DNA from: Lagopus muta
Lineage: Eukaryota; Chordata; Aves; Galliformes; Phasianidae
Reading direction: 5' to 3'
NCBI RefSeq assembly: GCF_023343835.1
Contig: NC_064438.1
Coordinates: forward strand, 57,622,578 to 57,686,577
Length of the DNA stretch: 64,000 nt
Shown: positions 53,701 to 63,835 of the stretch, piece after piece
Layout of the letters: the number at the start of each line of letters is the position of its first letter
Numbering within the stretch: the first letter of the stretch is position 1
The notes under the pieces: generated by a model
Databases searched by the model: none
What the model saw: the letters and a program-made list of their open reading frames with translations, nothing else
Told to the model about the DNA's origin: nothing
Position numbers and translations under genes: made by a program

Positions 53701-54241
53701 CGTCGCATCTGCAGCACCACAACCAGCAGAAATGCTCACCAGCAGCCCAGAGTGAGGGCTCCCTTACAGCCTATACTTTCCCAGCACACAACGCTGCCAT
53801 TAAATACCATACCCCAAAGCAATTGCTCACGATAAACAGTGAGCTTGTTTTATATTATGAGTGATAGACTCATAAAATCTGCCCAGCAAAGTGAGTAGGA
53901 TTGGATATGTTGCAAGAGTCTCTAAGGGAGAAGTTTCTTTCTGTTCCTAGTGATAAAAATATTCCAGCCTTTTGGCCAGCAGAGAAAACAAAGTATTAGT
54001 CACTTTTGTGTGTGTTTTTTTCTAAACCCAGAAGAGAACTGAATGGAATTCAAGCTAGAGAAGAACACAGAGAGGATACAAGTAATAAACCACAGGGAGA
54101 CTGTTGTAGGAAAAGCCCAGCAGAAATGCAGGTAATGCAGTGCTATTTACCTGAGATAGCTCCCAAAATAGGCGACTATGTTGCAATGTTTGCATTCTTT
54201 TACCATATATATTTCCTGCTGGATCAACGAAAAGTCATCCC
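26655..54241 (-). CDS. MAP4K5: MAP4K5 (GCK-like kinase KHS1/GCKR), 29 exons, 5' end outside the window
   Basis: Ste20-family GCK-I kinase acting upstream of JNK signalling (family knowledge). The 29 exons total 2426 nt, and with one base from the preceding exon give 808 residues plus stop. Human MAP4K5 has 846 residues, and about 55 N-terminal ones (P-loop and VAIK lysine) are not in this window. Order seen: helix C segment [16 protein letters not shown]; hinge [10 protein letters not shown]; catalytic loop MHRDIKGANIL; ADFGVA; activation loop FIGTPYWMAPE; C-lobe to [16 protein letters not shown]; then acidic EVDDDDFE, a basic patch, the proline-rich PPPLPPK, and a serine-rich linker. From exon 18 on the citron-homology domain runs to ILAGHENSY. 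Every junction is GT-AG and in phase. The chicken-type linker exon 15 is longer than I recall for human. An extra 45-nt cassette may be spliced between exons 13 and 14. Confidence 0.96.
27193..27424 (-). mobile_element. CR1 3' portion, antisense
   Basis: Reverse tail TCATAGAATCACAGAACCAC, then the CCTGGGTTGCACAGGAGC subfamily body, in the last MAP4K5 intron. Confidence 0.92.
27956..28011 (-). CDS. MAP4K5: MAP4K5 window exon 28
   Basis: 56 nt, [18 protein letters not shown]; acceptor TTTCTGCAG, donor GTAATC. Confidence 0.94.
28467..28537 (-). CDS. MAP4K5: MAP4K5 window exon 27
   Basis: 71 nt, [20 protein letters not shown]. The acceptor is TGCTCTGCAG. An AG 11 bases further into the exon is rejected because it breaks phase. 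Confidence 0.93.
29285..29377 (-). CDS. MAP4K5: MAP4K5 window exon 26
   Basis: 93 nt, [20 protein letters not shown] then [10 protein letters not shown]; acceptor TTCCCTTCAG, donor GTGAGT. Confidence 0.94.
29998..30066 (-). CDS. MAP4K5: MAP4K5 window exon 25
   Basis: 69 nt, [20 protein letters not shown]; acceptor TTCCACAAG, donor GTAAGT. Confidence 0.94.
31008..31185 (-). CDS. MAP4K5: MAP4K5 window exon 24
   Basis: 178 nt, [20 protein letters not shown], then [20 protein letters not shown]; acceptor TTACCCCCAG, donor GTAAGC. Confidence 0.95.
31581..31684 (-). CDS. MAP4K5: MAP4K5 window exon 23
   Basis: 104 nt, [20 protein letters not shown] then [14 protein letters not shown]; acceptor TTCTTATAG, donor GTAAAT. 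Confidence 0.94.
32338..32632 (+). mobile_element. CR1 3' portion, sense
   Basis: Same subfamily as 27193-27424 in the opposite orientation. Its tail lies about 35 bases from MAP4K5 window exon 22. Confidence 0.92.
32663..32721 (-). CDS. MAP4K5: MAP4K5 window exon 22
   Basis: 59 nt, [19 protein letters not shown]; acceptor TTGTTGCAG, donor GTGAGT. Confidence 0.94.
32842..32956 (-). CDS. MAP4K5: MAP4K5 window exon 21
   Basis: 115 nt, [20 protein letters not shown] and [13 protein letters not shown]; acceptor TCTTGCAG, donor GTACAA. Confidence 0.94.
33931..33991 (-). CDS. MAP4K5: MAP4K5 window exon 20
   Basis: 61 nt, [20 protein letters not shown]; acceptor CTTTTCAG, donor GTACGT. Confidence 0.94.
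34608..34700 (-). mobile_element. CR1 3' end, antisense
   Basis: CACAGAACCATAAAATTG then GAGTTGGAAGGGATCTTTAA and AGTCCAGCTCCCCTGCAATC. Confidence 0.8.
35484..35585 (-). mobile_element. CR1 fragment, antisense
   Basis: CACAGAATCACCAGGGTTGG, then GACCTCCATCACAACTCCAA and a divergent body. Confidence 0.75.
35686..35730 (+). mobile_element. CR1 tail, sense
   Basis: GATCCCTTCCAACCCAAACC followed by ATTCCATGACCCTATGATTC. Confidence 0.7.
36838..36917 (-). CDS. MAP4K5: MAP4K5 window exon 19
   Basis: 80 nt, [20 protein letters not shown]; acceptor TTTTTCAG, donor GTGATT. Confidence 0.94.
37002..37086 (-). CDS. MAP4K5: MAP4K5 window exon 18 (CNH domain start)
   Basis: 85 nt, [20 protein letters not shown] then SWIHPDTK; acceptor TCTTTCAG, donor GTAACA. 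Confidence 0.94.
37698..37739 (-). CDS. MAP4K5: MAP4K5 window exon 17
   Basis: 42 nt, exactly 14 codons, [14 protein letters not shown]; acceptor TTCCCACAG, donor GTAAGA. Confidence 0.94.
37851..37948 (-). CDS. MAP4K5: MAP4K5 window exon 16
   Basis: 98 nt, [20 protein letters not shown] then [12 protein letters not shown]; donor GTAAGT. Confidence 0.93.
38441..38651 (-). CDS. MAP4K5: MAP4K5 window exon 15 (linker)
   Basis: 211 nt, [20 protein letters not shown] then [17 protein letters not shown] and a Ser-rich tail; acceptor TTGTTGCAG, donor GTAAAT. Confidence 0.92.
39113..39155 (-). CDS. MAP4K5: MAP4K5 window exon 14 (proline-rich)
   Basis: 43 nt, [14 protein letters not shown], an SH3-ligand-like motif; acceptor ATTTCAG, donor GTAAGT. 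Confidence 0.94.
40048..40092 (-). CDS. MAP4K5: Candidate 45-nt cassette exon of MAP4K5
   Basis: Minus-strand block with acceptor GTTTCACCTAG and donor GTGAGT. Its length is a multiple of three, and it starts and ends in exactly the phases needed between window exons 13 (ends AA) and 14 (starts G). Its codons are open and add [15 protein letters not shown], an acidic insert before the PPPLPPK segment. I do not recall this segment in the human protein, so it may be an alternative exon. Confidence 0.5.
41965..42142 (-). mobile_element. CR1 3' portion, antisense
   Basis: Begins ATCCTAGAATGGCCTGGGTT and has the CACATCCAGCCTGGCCTTGA body. Confidence 0.92.
42817..42881 (-). CDS. MAP4K5: MAP4K5 window exon 13
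   Basis: 65 nt, [20 protein letters not shown]. The second half (WNPFV) matches the human linker and the first half has diverged. Acceptor ATCCTCAG, donor GTGAGT. Confidence 0.9.
43809..43867 (-). CDS. MAP4K5: MAP4K5 window exon 12
   Basis: 59 nt, [19 protein letters not shown]; acceptor GTTTTGTAG, donor GTAAGG. Confidence 0.94.
44549..44732 (-). mobile_element. CR1 3' portion, antisense
   Basis: Reverse tail ATCACAGAATCACAGCACGG, then the same subfamily body. A shorter, older antisense tail may lie just left, near 44455. Confidence 0.92.
44945..45122 (+). mobile_element. CR1 3' end, sense, divergent
   Basis: GCTGCCCAAGGAGCTGTGGG ... GGTCCCTTCCATCTCAACCA and a GTGATTCCATGA tail. Confidence 0.8.
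45292..45370 (-). CDS. MAP4K5: MAP4K5 window exon 11
   Basis: 79 nt, [20 protein letters not shown] then TASEIN; a basic linker. Donor GTAAGT. Confidence 0.94.
45734..45850 (-). CDS. MAP4K5: MAP4K5 window exon 10
   Basis: 117 nt, 39 codons, [20 protein letters not shown] to the acidic EVDDDDFE. The acceptor GTGGTTCTAG is chosen over an internal TTTGTAG because it is stronger and keeps HSFV. Confidence 0.92.
46427..46508 (-). CDS. MAP4K5: MAP4K5 window exon 9
   Basis: 82 nt, [20 protein letters not shown]; end of the kinase C-lobe. Acceptor TTCTTTAAG, donor GTAAGT. Confidence 0.94.
47145..47545 (+). mobile_element. CR1 pol end plus 3' UTR, sense
   Basis: From GAAAAGTTGAGGGAACTGGG to GATTCTATGA. 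It is the longest sense copy of the subfamily in MAP4K5 and lies about 60 bases from window exon 8. Confidence 0.93.
47606..47668 (-). CDS. MAP4K5: MAP4K5 window exon 8
   Basis: 63 nt, [20 protein letters not shown]; acceptor ACCTTCAG, donor GTAGGT. Confidence 0.94.
48122..48253 (-). CDS. MAP4K5: MAP4K5 window exon 7 (APE)
   Basis: 132 nt, [40 protein letters not shown]; acceptor TCTTTGAAG, donor GTGAGC. Confidence 0.95.
48866..49042 (+). mobile_element. CR1 3' end, sense
   Basis: TTGCCCAAGGAGGCTGTGGA to GGTTCTGTGATTCC; about 90 bases from window exon 6. Confidence 0.92.
49136..49208 (-). CDS. MAP4K5: MAP4K5 window exon 6 (DFG, activation loop)
   Basis: 73 nt, [20 protein letters not shown] then GTPYW; acceptor TTTTCCAG, donor GTAAGA. 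Confidence 0.95.
50677..50719 (-). CDS. MAP4K5: MAP4K5 window exon 5
   Basis: 43 nt, [14 protein letters not shown]; acceptor GTTTTAG, donor GTAAGT. Confidence 0.94.
50810..50857 (-). CDS. MAP4K5: MAP4K5 window exon 4 (HRD)
   Basis: 48 nt, [16 protein letters not shown]; the catalytic-loop aspartate is here. Donor GTAACT. Confidence 0.94.
52015..52070 (-). CDS. MAP4K5: MAP4K5 window exon 3
   Basis: 56 nt, [18 protein letters not shown]; acceptor TTGTTTTCAG, donor GTACTG. Confidence 0.94.
52545..52682 (+). mobile_element. CR1 3' end, sense
   Basis: AGGCATTCAAGGCCAGGCTG to CATTCTAGGAGTCTGTGATG. Confidence 0.92.
52897..52961 (-). CDS. MAP4K5: MAP4K5 window exon 2 (hinge)
   Basis: 65 nt, [20 protein letters not shown]; acceptor CCCTGGATAG, donor GTACTT. 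A CR1 fragment ends about 46 bases upstream. Confidence 0.94.
53008..53205 (-). mobile_element. CR1 internal fragment without tail, antisense
   Basis: Matches the body of the copy at 20715-21370 (its 20920-21130 part) but lacks the 3' tail. Confidence 0.88.
54151..54241 (-). CDS. MAP4K5: MAP4K5 window exon 1
   Basis: 91 nt, [20 protein letters not shown] then [10 protein letters not shown]; helix C of the kinase. Acceptor GTTTTTCAG, donor GTAAAT. Confidence 0.94.
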
Positions 54242-54869
54242 CTGAAAAACAGGAAACAGTCACCATTAGAGCACACAAAAATGAACTTTGAAGGTGATCT
54301 GAAAGCATGCGTGTAACTCACAAACACCAGCCGTGAGCTTGGATAACTGCTAAGCCTTCACAAGGGCTTTCTGACACATCAGCTTCTTCAGTAAGTTTTC
54401 AACATCAGCCCTTCATTTTCCATTCTTTGATCTGTGATCTGCTTTGGTGTGAATATTTCTCAAAGGCTGATGAAGAAAGGCTGTCCTGGGAACCTGTGCT
54501 CCATGGACCAAGGCAGCTCCACAAGCACAGAGTGCTCTGGCAGGTAAGGAGAAGGTCCTGTAGGATGGGAGCATGATGGCAGCTGTCAGAGCAACCGTGC
54601 TTCACCTGCACAGCTTGCTGCCTGCAGCACAAGGCTCCTGGCCACAGGCATGAAGACTACAGCAAGGGAAGGCCAGAGTCACCTTCTGAAACTGGGAGAG
54701 ATCCCAGAAAATCAGGTCTGGAAGCACCCAGGACACCACCATCCTCCTTGGCCACCAGGGCATGCTGCTGGCTCGTGGTCACCCTGCTGGTCAATTGGAC
54801 CCCAGGTCCTGCAGAGCGCCCAGCAGCTCAGCCCAACCTGCTCTGATCCATGCAGTTATTCTTCCACAG

Positions 54870-55760
54870 CTGTAGGACTCTAAAGCTGCCCCTGTTGAAC
54901 CTCTTCAGGTTCCTCTCCACCCAACACAGCCTGTCCAGGCCTCACAGAACAGCAGCACAGCCTTCTGGTGTGTCAGCCACCCCTCCTAGCTTCGCATCAC
55001 CAGCAGACTCACTAATGGTGTGCTCTATCCCTTCCTCCAGGTCACTGGTGAAGATGTCAAATGAGACCAGACCCAGCAGCACCAAGCCCTGCTGTTACAG
55101 CCCTGCTGTTATAGCCTCTCACCAGGCTGTGTCACTGATCACAGCCCTCTGAGCTCTGCCAGACAGCCAGTTCTCAACTCATATCACTGCCCACCCGTCC
55201 ATCCAACGCTTCTAAACCTACCTACAAAGATGTTATGGGAGACAGTGTCAAAAGCCTTGCTGAAGTCAAGACTGACAACATCCACTGCTCTCTCCATCTA
55301 CCCAGCCAGTCATGCCAGCACAGAAAGCTACCATGTTGGTCAAGCACGACTTCCCCTTGGTGAATGCACGCTGACCACTCCTGATAACCTTCTCTTCCAA
55401 TTCCTTGGAGAGGGCATCCGGAACAAGTTGTGCCACCACCTTCCTGTGGCCTATATTTTCTGGGTCCTCCTTTTGCCCTTTCTGAAGACTGGAGTGGCAC
55501 TGACTTACCAGCAGCCCTCAGGTACCTCTCCTGTTCTCCACAGCCTTTCAAAGATGACAAGAGAGTGGTGGGACGATCACTTCTGCCAGCTCACCATAGG
55601 CTCATCATTACAAACATCCCGTCTCCAAATGCTTTGCAGCACATATGGCCTGCACGCCCACTCAGCCACCACTGACTCACAAGGAGAAGCACAGGACCCT
55701 CGTGGCCCACTCCTGTGGCTCTGTTTGGTGACCAGGACAGCTGTATCACCTACCTGAGCA
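54870..55760 (-). mobile_element. CR1 pol relic, antisense
   Basis: The reverse strand follows the CR1 pol order, including the regions for KAFDTVSHN (near 55240) and the FADDTK segment (near 54990), with many frame breaks. Confidence 0.82.
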
Positions 55761-57404
55761 CTCTGGCTGGATTTGCACAGCCTGCAGGACTGACACGCTG
55801 CCCCACAGCTCTGCTCATCACAGTGGAAATCTCAGCTCTCGTACACATGAAGCTGCTCAATCATGTAGTGAAATAACTATGACACACAGAACTACATGCA
55901 TGCCCAGCAAATCCTCAAGGGCTCCTTGAATATTTATTAACTACGTGGAGAAAGACTTCAGTAGGGAAAGAAAACAATAGGAGAGGAGTTTAAAAAAAGA
56001 TTCTTGACATTTGAAGCACAAACAGTACTTTTCTTTGCGTAATGAGAAAAAGGAAAGGCAACACAAACTAGGCAGCTGATATCAGTACAGACTTCACACT
56101 GTGCTGCTTGCTCTATGGGTCACCTTTCAGCTATAGCTTGGCTTGGAGTGGAGCATCCTGCACATCAATGCTTGCTATGAACAAAGAAATGCTGAGTTTG
56201 AACCAGGTGGATGAATCCCTCTTATTTCTGTGACAAACACCCAAAGGGAAATCAGTAGGTATTCACAGATATCTCACTTTGAAACTAAAAAGTCTACCTA
56301 GGAAGTTCAATCTAAGCAAAGTGTGAATGCAAAGAACTCCCACCCCACACCACAGTGCTTCCTCTAACACTGCAATTTGTCCAAAAGTTCAGAGAATGAG
56401 TTGAGAATCCTCAAATCAAAGGGTCTTGGATAAGCAAGAATCAGCGTTTCAGAAGAGCTAAATGCTGTCACATGAAAATCGGGGTCAAAAAGTGTTCTGA
56501 ACACCAAAAAAAATCAGTAGGCAGCATCCTGAATTGCCCTTCATTGTCATATTGACTGCATCATCTACTGTGGGCTACTGACTACCATCTAATGATGAAG
56601 ATGACCTTTTCATTTGCAATTAGTAAATGGACGACCTATGCAAGAAATGGGGCAACCTACAAAAGAAGGAATTAAGAGGGATTTGGAAGGAGAGGTCCAG
56701 GCTTTATGTGAGCCAGAGCTGACAGAAAAGTAGCGAGCAGATGGAAAGAAGGAGACATAAGCATGAGAAGAGTCTGGCCAAAATATGTCAGAAAGATCCT
56801 GAAAGATCAGACTCAAAGATAGCAGGGAAGATGTATAGAGCTTCAAAGACGACAAGAATGAATTCAAAACAATGGAATTCAGAGTTTCCAGGCAGCTGGA
56901 GTATTAATCTTGGCAAGAGATGCTGGAATAGGGCAAAAATTGAATATCCTTGGATAGCACGAAAATAAAGACAACAGTAAGAGAAAGAATTTGTAGAAAA
57001 TACTTCATCGAGAAGACAGCAAGATAAGAATCCTTAGTTCAAAGGTGATCATATATCCACAGAAAGAGATTTGCATCTGTTTTAGTCGTCAGAGATCTGA
57101 TGCTAAATAACACGGAATTGGAAAAATGTCCTTTCTGTCTACTCACATGTTTGCAATTATGGGCTGTGGGGCACGCTGAGCAGAAGCGCAGTGCAGGGAG
57201 CTGCTGTAAATCACAGGCAGTGCAGTGACTCACCACAGCGTGCTACTATCATGCAATTTTACCTCTAACGAGCCATGCAGGACACAATGCAGGGTTACAA
57301 TGGGATATTCTCCTCTGGCCAGAGCCTGCAGTCCAAGCTGGGCTGCTGGGCACAAAGAGCTGCTTGTCCATCAGCACAGCTGGTGGGGAGGAGGACTACA
57401 GGAA

Positions 57405-57490
57405 CTTGTGGCTGCATCATCTTGCAGAGTAGCTGTTGGGTAAGATTTCAGAAGCTAAGCAAGGTAAAGCCTGGTAAATTCATGATAAAC
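57405..57490 (+). pseudogene. Degraded 5S-rRNA-like sequence (possible 5S-derived SINE head)
   Basis: Contains CAGAAGCTAAGCAAGGT and AGCCTGGTAAATTCATG, matching the 5S internal promoter region (GGAAGCTAAGCAGGGT..GCCTGGTTAGTACTTGG). Weaker similarity continues upstream (CTTGTGGCTGCATCAT). 5S-derived SINEs such as AmnSINE1 exist in amniotes, and I cannot see a tRNA-like second part here. Confidence 0.4.
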
Positions 57491-58764
57491 CCATATCTAA
57501 GCAGGAGATCATTGAGAAAACTAATGGCCCATTAACACTTGTAAATTCCCCTATTTGCAGACATTAGTTCTCACCTATGTGGAATTGGCACAATACCAGA
57601 TGTCCCTCCTGGGCCCACACAGCCACTCTGCAGCATGACAAGGACTGCTGGCTCTGGTGCCTATCATACAGCATTATTCTGAGCGTGCCTAACCTTGATG
57701 GCTTGCAAGCAAATTTACTGCTGGTCATACTGTCATGTGCTCCACCGGCTGCTCTGAGTGGCCCCATCCTGCAGGGTCACTGCTCACACCTCTCCTGGCT
57801 CAGCTGAGATTCACTTCACTGTCCAGAAGGCTCCCTGGGGAAGAAGCTATTGTTGTGTTTGGTTTATTCTGCATTACTTCAGTGCTGCATCATGGGATGA
57901 TGCTGTGTGGGGGCAGGCAGCATCCAGGGCTGCATGCAACTGGGAGGGGAGATCTGACTGCTCCTGTAGGCTCCGACAGTCACCAAAGGGTGGGACAGCA
58001 GCACTTACTGAGGCCAAATGTTGTGGCACCAGCCAGCCCTGAGCCACTGCTCCCAGCACACATGGGCAAACTGCTGTATGGCAAGCAGCAGGGTCAGGGC
58101 ACAGACTGAGCATGAGCACTGCCTCTGTGCCCCTCTTCTTGCTTTCTTTACTGCCCCACAGACCTGCATTGCTGTATGCCAACCCTTTGGAAAACTGCAA
58201 AAAAAAAAATCCTATTAAAGTTTTATGTCTTTAATAATAGCAGTACATTAAACGTCGCTCCAGCACCTGAGCTGTTTTATCCATACCTCTTTCCTTGGGA
58301 TTAAAGGAAGCCTGCAGTCTGACATAAAGAATTTAAAGTCCCCAAACTTGAAGCTCAGAAACTTGATTCCAAGCAGGATACAACTATTTGGAAACAATGA
58401 GCTTTCCACCAGCAGATTTCATGGCCAGGCATCTCAGCTGCCACGTGCTAACCGCCACTGGTCCTCATTATGTCAGCTGATACAAACATTACTGATGGCA
58501 GTGCAATGCCACAGCACACAGATGTTTGGAGTGGCAGTTCTAATTCCACAACCAATTTACACCTGGATGTTCTGAGTGCTGCCCTCTCACTATTGCTATT
58601 TTTCTTCCATGCATTTTGTCAGATTAAGTGTACTCACAGTTGTGAGCAGCCCTTACCGACCTGCCTTCACCACAGATGGCACACTCCCCATCACCTCCCC
58701 AACACTTTCTCAGCATCTCTCCTACTCACAGTAATGCCTCCTCTAGCCAAAATATTGGATATTA

Positions 58765-58968
58765 TGAAACGTTTCTTCTCCAGAAGAGTGGTAATGCATT
58801 GCAACAGGCCGTCCAGGGAGGTGGTGGAGTCACCATCCCTAGAGGTGTTAACAGCCATGGAGATGTGGCACTGTGGGCAGTGATGGGTTTAGTGCAGGTG
58901 GGGTGGGTTGGACTTGGTGACATTAGAAAGTCTTTTCCAACCTTAATGATTCTAGGACTCTGTGGTCC
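58765..58968 (+). mobile_element. CR1 3' end, sense, older subfamily
   Basis: AAACGTTTCTTCTCCAGAAG, TTGGACTTGGTGACATTAGA, CTTTTCCAACCTTAATGATT and an ATTCTAGGAC tail. Confidence 0.85.
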
Positions 58969-60854
58969 TCCTGCTGGCCTTCATCATCCAAGTAACTGTT
59001 TCTGTGAACGAAAGCTTACAGTGCATGGGAACATGAACTCACACCCTCTGCACACATGTATTTCTGAAAGGACAACAGCAGATTACAAATAAACAAGCAA
59101 AGCAAAATTAGGCCAGATTTCAAGAAGTTCCAAATGATTAAAATGCTGGGCACTCAATATTAGAAGACCACACTGTCTGTATTCTGCTTTGTGTGTGTTC
59201 CAGAGCAGCTGTGTGGGTCAGCAGCAGCACCCAGCAGTGCATGGTACAGCACAAGCAGCAGTGCTCAGCACTGAGCAGCTCTTGCATACTGGAAGATGCA
59301 GGCGTTCAGCTCAGGCAGATGCAACCAGCAAAGGAACACAGGAATGGGAATCGAGGGCTGCTGGCAATTTCTGACTCGGTCACACCAGACACGATCCCAG
59401 GCCCAAGCAGTGAAGATGGAAGAAATAACCAGAAGTTATTTTTGTATTTCTTCAAGCCCTGGAGCTTTCAACAACTGTTAACACCCACAGGCTTACTCAA
59501 ACCAGCCTCAGGTTTGTTCTTCTCCATAGCTCACAGCATCCTTAGGGAACTTATTACATAAACTGCATTGCAGCATTTCTCTCCTGCCCCGAAGGGCCTT
59601 GGAGCAACACCTGTGCTGCAAGCATCCCAAAAGGACAAAGCACAGCCACACCTGGCTCAGCCCTAAGGGCAGTATGAACCATGAGATGCAAACCAAGTGT
59701 AACCAAGCAGAGCTGGCTGCAGATGTACTGAGCACAGCACTACACAATGCTGGGGGATTGTTTTCCTATGTACAAACAGCCTTGGATGGTCCCAGGTTCA
59801 GATTGAGATCCAGCTTGAAACACATAACCGGCTACTTCTGGCCCTTAAGAAGATCTCACATGGAAAACAAATGTTGCACCAGATGAAAACCACTAACAAG
59901 ACTCTTCTGCAATTGTAAACTAGAGATTACAACCAGCCTTAAAAGCGTGAAAGGTTTCTGAGGTCACTGTTTATCATCACAACTGTATTCACACCAGACG
60001 TTCACTCATTTGAAAACATTTCATGACATTTCCCCAGGGAGAAAATTCAGTGGGGTAAAGCCACCCTGGCAAACAGCTATCTCTGTGTTGACTCCACTCT
60101 CGACTCATCTGCTAAACCCATAGAAGGAAGTGGCTTTAGTGTTTCAGATGGTTTTGGCTTTTACACTGCTGAGTACAGTTGGATTAGTTTCTGAAATAGA
60201 ACTGGCTCCCAAATTATTTGAAGCATTTGTGCTCAGTGAATGCTGGGAAATGTCATTAGCGTGCCATAATACTTTTGCCTAATGCTCTCCAAAGTCTATG
60301 CCAAAAAAAGTGAAAAACACTGTCTATTTTGATTCTAACAGCACAGCTTAAATAACTGGTAGCAGAATCAGTTACTGCCCAAAAACTCCAATAAACTGAT
60401 GACAGTAACCCTCAAAGCGGGGCTCATTTAGGTGTCTGGAGAACAAAGGAAGGTGATAGCACATGAAATAAAATCCAGTCATGCTGGGGTCTCAGTTCTA
60501 AGCTGGAGTCTACCAACTCATTACCTGCAGCAGCAGATGAGGGATTAACAAGGAAAGGACACAGTCTGTTCTACTTTCTATTTCAGTGGTTTTGCTGGTC
60601 TCCCAGAACACTGCCATCTTGCTGTGTGCTGTTTCCTGCAGCTTTCATTCATCACATTTCTCACCTCCTGCAGGGCACTCCCTATTCCAGAGGCTTTTGC
60701 CTTCAGATTCCAACTGCCCCCGTGCACGTGTTAAACTAGCTTTGAGTCTGGAGCTTGTGTTTTTCCATCTGCAAATGAATTCCCACCTATGAAGCAGTCT
60801 GCTCCTCCCCTCCAGAAGATGCTGTAAATAACTCAAGGGGAGCCACAGCCGTGC

Positions 60855-61485
60855 AGAAAAAGACCTGTGCCTGGGGGTACTGGTAGATGGGAAGCCGGAC
60901 ATGAGCCAGCAATGAAAGCCAAGTGTATCCTGGGCTGCATCCAAAGGCCAGCAGGGCAAAGGGGGGGATCCTGTCCTTCTACTCTGTGCTGACACCTCAC
61001 CTGGAGCACTGCATCCAGATGGGGAGACCTCAGTACAAGAGAGACAGGAAGCTGTTGGAGTGCATCCAGAAGAGGGCCACAAAAACGGTCCCAGGGATGG
61101 AACACTTCTGCAGGACAGGCTGAGAGCTGGGGCTGTGCAGCATGGAGAAGAGAAGGCTCCAAGGGGATCCGATATCTGAAGGGGTGCCACAGGAGAGAAG
61201 GGGACAGACTCTTTAGAGGGAATGTGGGGACAGAACAAGGGGAAAGGGTTCCAAGCTCAAAGAGGGGCAATTTAGGTTGGATACAAGGAAGAAGTCTTTG
61301 CAGTGAAGGTGGTGAGGCACCGAGCAGGCTGTCCAGTGATGTGGTGGATTCCCCATCCCTGGAGGCTTTCAGGAAGGCTGGATCAGGCCCTGGGCAACCT
61401 GATCTGGCTGTGGTGTCCCTGTGCATTGCAGGACTAGATAGTCCTCAGAGTTCCCTTCCAACTCTAAGGATTCTATGATTCTGCT
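60855..61485 (+). mobile_element. CR1 pol C-terminus plus 3' UTR, sense
   Basis: Encodes pieces of CR1 pol (LGVLVDGKPDMS, then FYSVLTPHLEHCIQMGRPQY with KRDRKLLECIQKRATK) across frame breaks. It ends AAGGATTCTATGATTCTG. Confidence 0.9.
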
Positions 61486-63835
61486 TACCTGGTGACTGAT
61501 GTATGAAATGTATGAGCAGCTGTGCCACGTGGTCTGGCAGCATCTCTGATAACAGCAGAGAGGAGCCCTCCCTTAGGGAGCCCCAAATGAGCAACACCTG
61601 ACACTGACTCAACCCAAGACCTGATGGTGCTCTGCAAACACAACCCAACATCTCTAGTCCAAATGAGCCTGAGCACTGGCAACAAGGAGCTGCTGATTTT
61701 TATTTTTAATCTGGAAGCCTTTGAACAGCCATGTCCAGCAAAGACAGCAAGCTGCTATCATGGAGTTACAGAGGCAACAGACATCCAGAGTGCCGAACAT
61801 CAATAAAGAAATGCTGTGAATCCTCCTCAGAAACAAAACAACCCCCTGAAGAGATCCCTGCCAAGAGGCTGTGGGTGCCCATGCTTTGGAGGGTGAGCAG
61901 GCTAGTAATGTTTTAAAGGGTATTTGAAAGCACAAAGCAAAATGAAAACAGCTCCAGAAGAAATCACTTCTCCAGGGCAACTCGGACGAAGACATGATGA
62001 AACCTATAAAGATGTGGTCACTGATGCTAATTAGAATGGGGTTCTCAGCAGTGATAATTTGTGGCCAGAAACTCATGTTGTTCACTGTAGCAAAACAATC
62101 TGAGGCAGGGATTGCTCAGCCTTCAAAGGGTCCTGCTTTCTCCAGCTCCAACAGCCTCACATGTCCTCTGCCTTCAGCCTTCGCACACATCTGCTCGACT
62201 GAGGATTGAGGCCATGGAACCAAGCAGAATTACAAGCCAGCACTGCACTGAGTCCAATATGGGGCCTTCAGCCCGGTGTCCTGCTTCCAGCTGAGGATGC
62301 CAAGGAAGCACTGATAAATGGACCACACAGAGATGTCTGCTCTAACACTCCTGACCTCCAGTTATGGCTCAGAAAAATCGCTCAGAAAAATCTCTCAGTC
62401 AGAGATGGCATCTTTGTATTTAATAGCCCTTCATGTATTTTTCTCTTGTATGAATCTGTGCAGCTCTTTTTCACACCTGGGTAAGCACAACCGAATACAA
62501 TGAGGAGTTTCAGAGATGTGCAGAGTAAACCACACTTCCTTGTTGCTTGCAGCCTGCCACTGCTTGCTGCCACCAGCTCCAATCTGGTGTCACCACATGC
62601 ACACATCAGTGCAAGGAACATTGCTTCATAGCGATGAAGCCAGTATGGCCAAGACAACTGGACTGAGCCATTAAACATAGTGCTTTTCAGTACTGGAAAG
62701 CAGCCTCCAAACAAGGTGCTGAGTATAGCACCAAATAATCAGAGAAGACAGACAGCTCTGCTCCATCAGGCTGCCACCTCATGAGATCAAACAGCTGAGA
62801 GGACCTGAAACAGCTGAAGGAGTCAGTGAGTCGCAGAGGTGACACCAGCAGCAGCTGAGGCCACAACTGAGGTTTTGCCCACGGACCACCACTGTTGAGG
62901 TCAGACCACCAGGAATTCTGCTGTGGGTTCAGAAATGTAGGGCATCCACGCAATAGGAACTGAGCCACAGCCATCGACGTCTGCACCACGCTGAGTGCAT
63001 GATGCTGAGCGTGGGGAGGAGCTCAGCAACTTGTGCAGATGAGAGTTGCCATGGAGGTGGCACCGTCCTGGGGTCACTTTGTCACCAAGGAGGCCTGGCT
63101 GCTCTCTGCTTGTTTAGTCTGGTGGCACACGCCAATGGAAACTTCAAAAAGGAGAAAAAGCTGAAGAATCAAGCTGAGCCTTTTTTCTCATCTTTTCACC
63201 AGGATTTTTCAAATTCTTCCAGTTGGGAAAAAAAAAGTTCAGATTTCAGGAACTTTTAACTGTTTAAAAAAGAACCAAACTGAAACAAAACAAAACCAAC
63301 TTGGGAATGAGCAGCTCAGCTCACGGGAAATCTGACATCATCCAGACCAGAGCATCTTGGATGTGGGAAACCCCAAATTCTTTTGCCTGCAATCATTTTA
63401 CCAAAGAGACCAACTATCACCAGGCAAAAGAGTCACTCTCATAGGATGTCTAAATCAATTCCCATTTCATTTACATAAAAACCAAAACATACACTGAACT
63501 TTCAGCAGGAATCAACAAAACGACCTTGGAACACTTCACAGGTCAGTAGGGAATGCAGTATCCTGCAAGGAGGGAGAACTCAGCTGCATGTCTTTATTGT
63601 CAGTAAGACAAAGATGGGTCTGAATTTGTCCCCTGTATCCCCTAACCACATGATACGTGAGGGCTCATGCAGTAAATGGCACTGCAGTCTTCCCAATAAT
63701 CTAGCTTGAGAGGGAGAAAATGGGGAGTGTGGTAAAGCCACCACAGCATCCAGTATAGAAATGTTTCTAACTCTTATTCTGGTAAAAACTGCACACATAG
63801 GTGCCTGACCATTCCAAAATGGCTGCAATATGAAA

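Noticed and set aside
60645..61426. Two overlapping 197-codon minus-strand frames
   Set aside because: Antisense to the sense-oriented CR1 element at 60855-61485.
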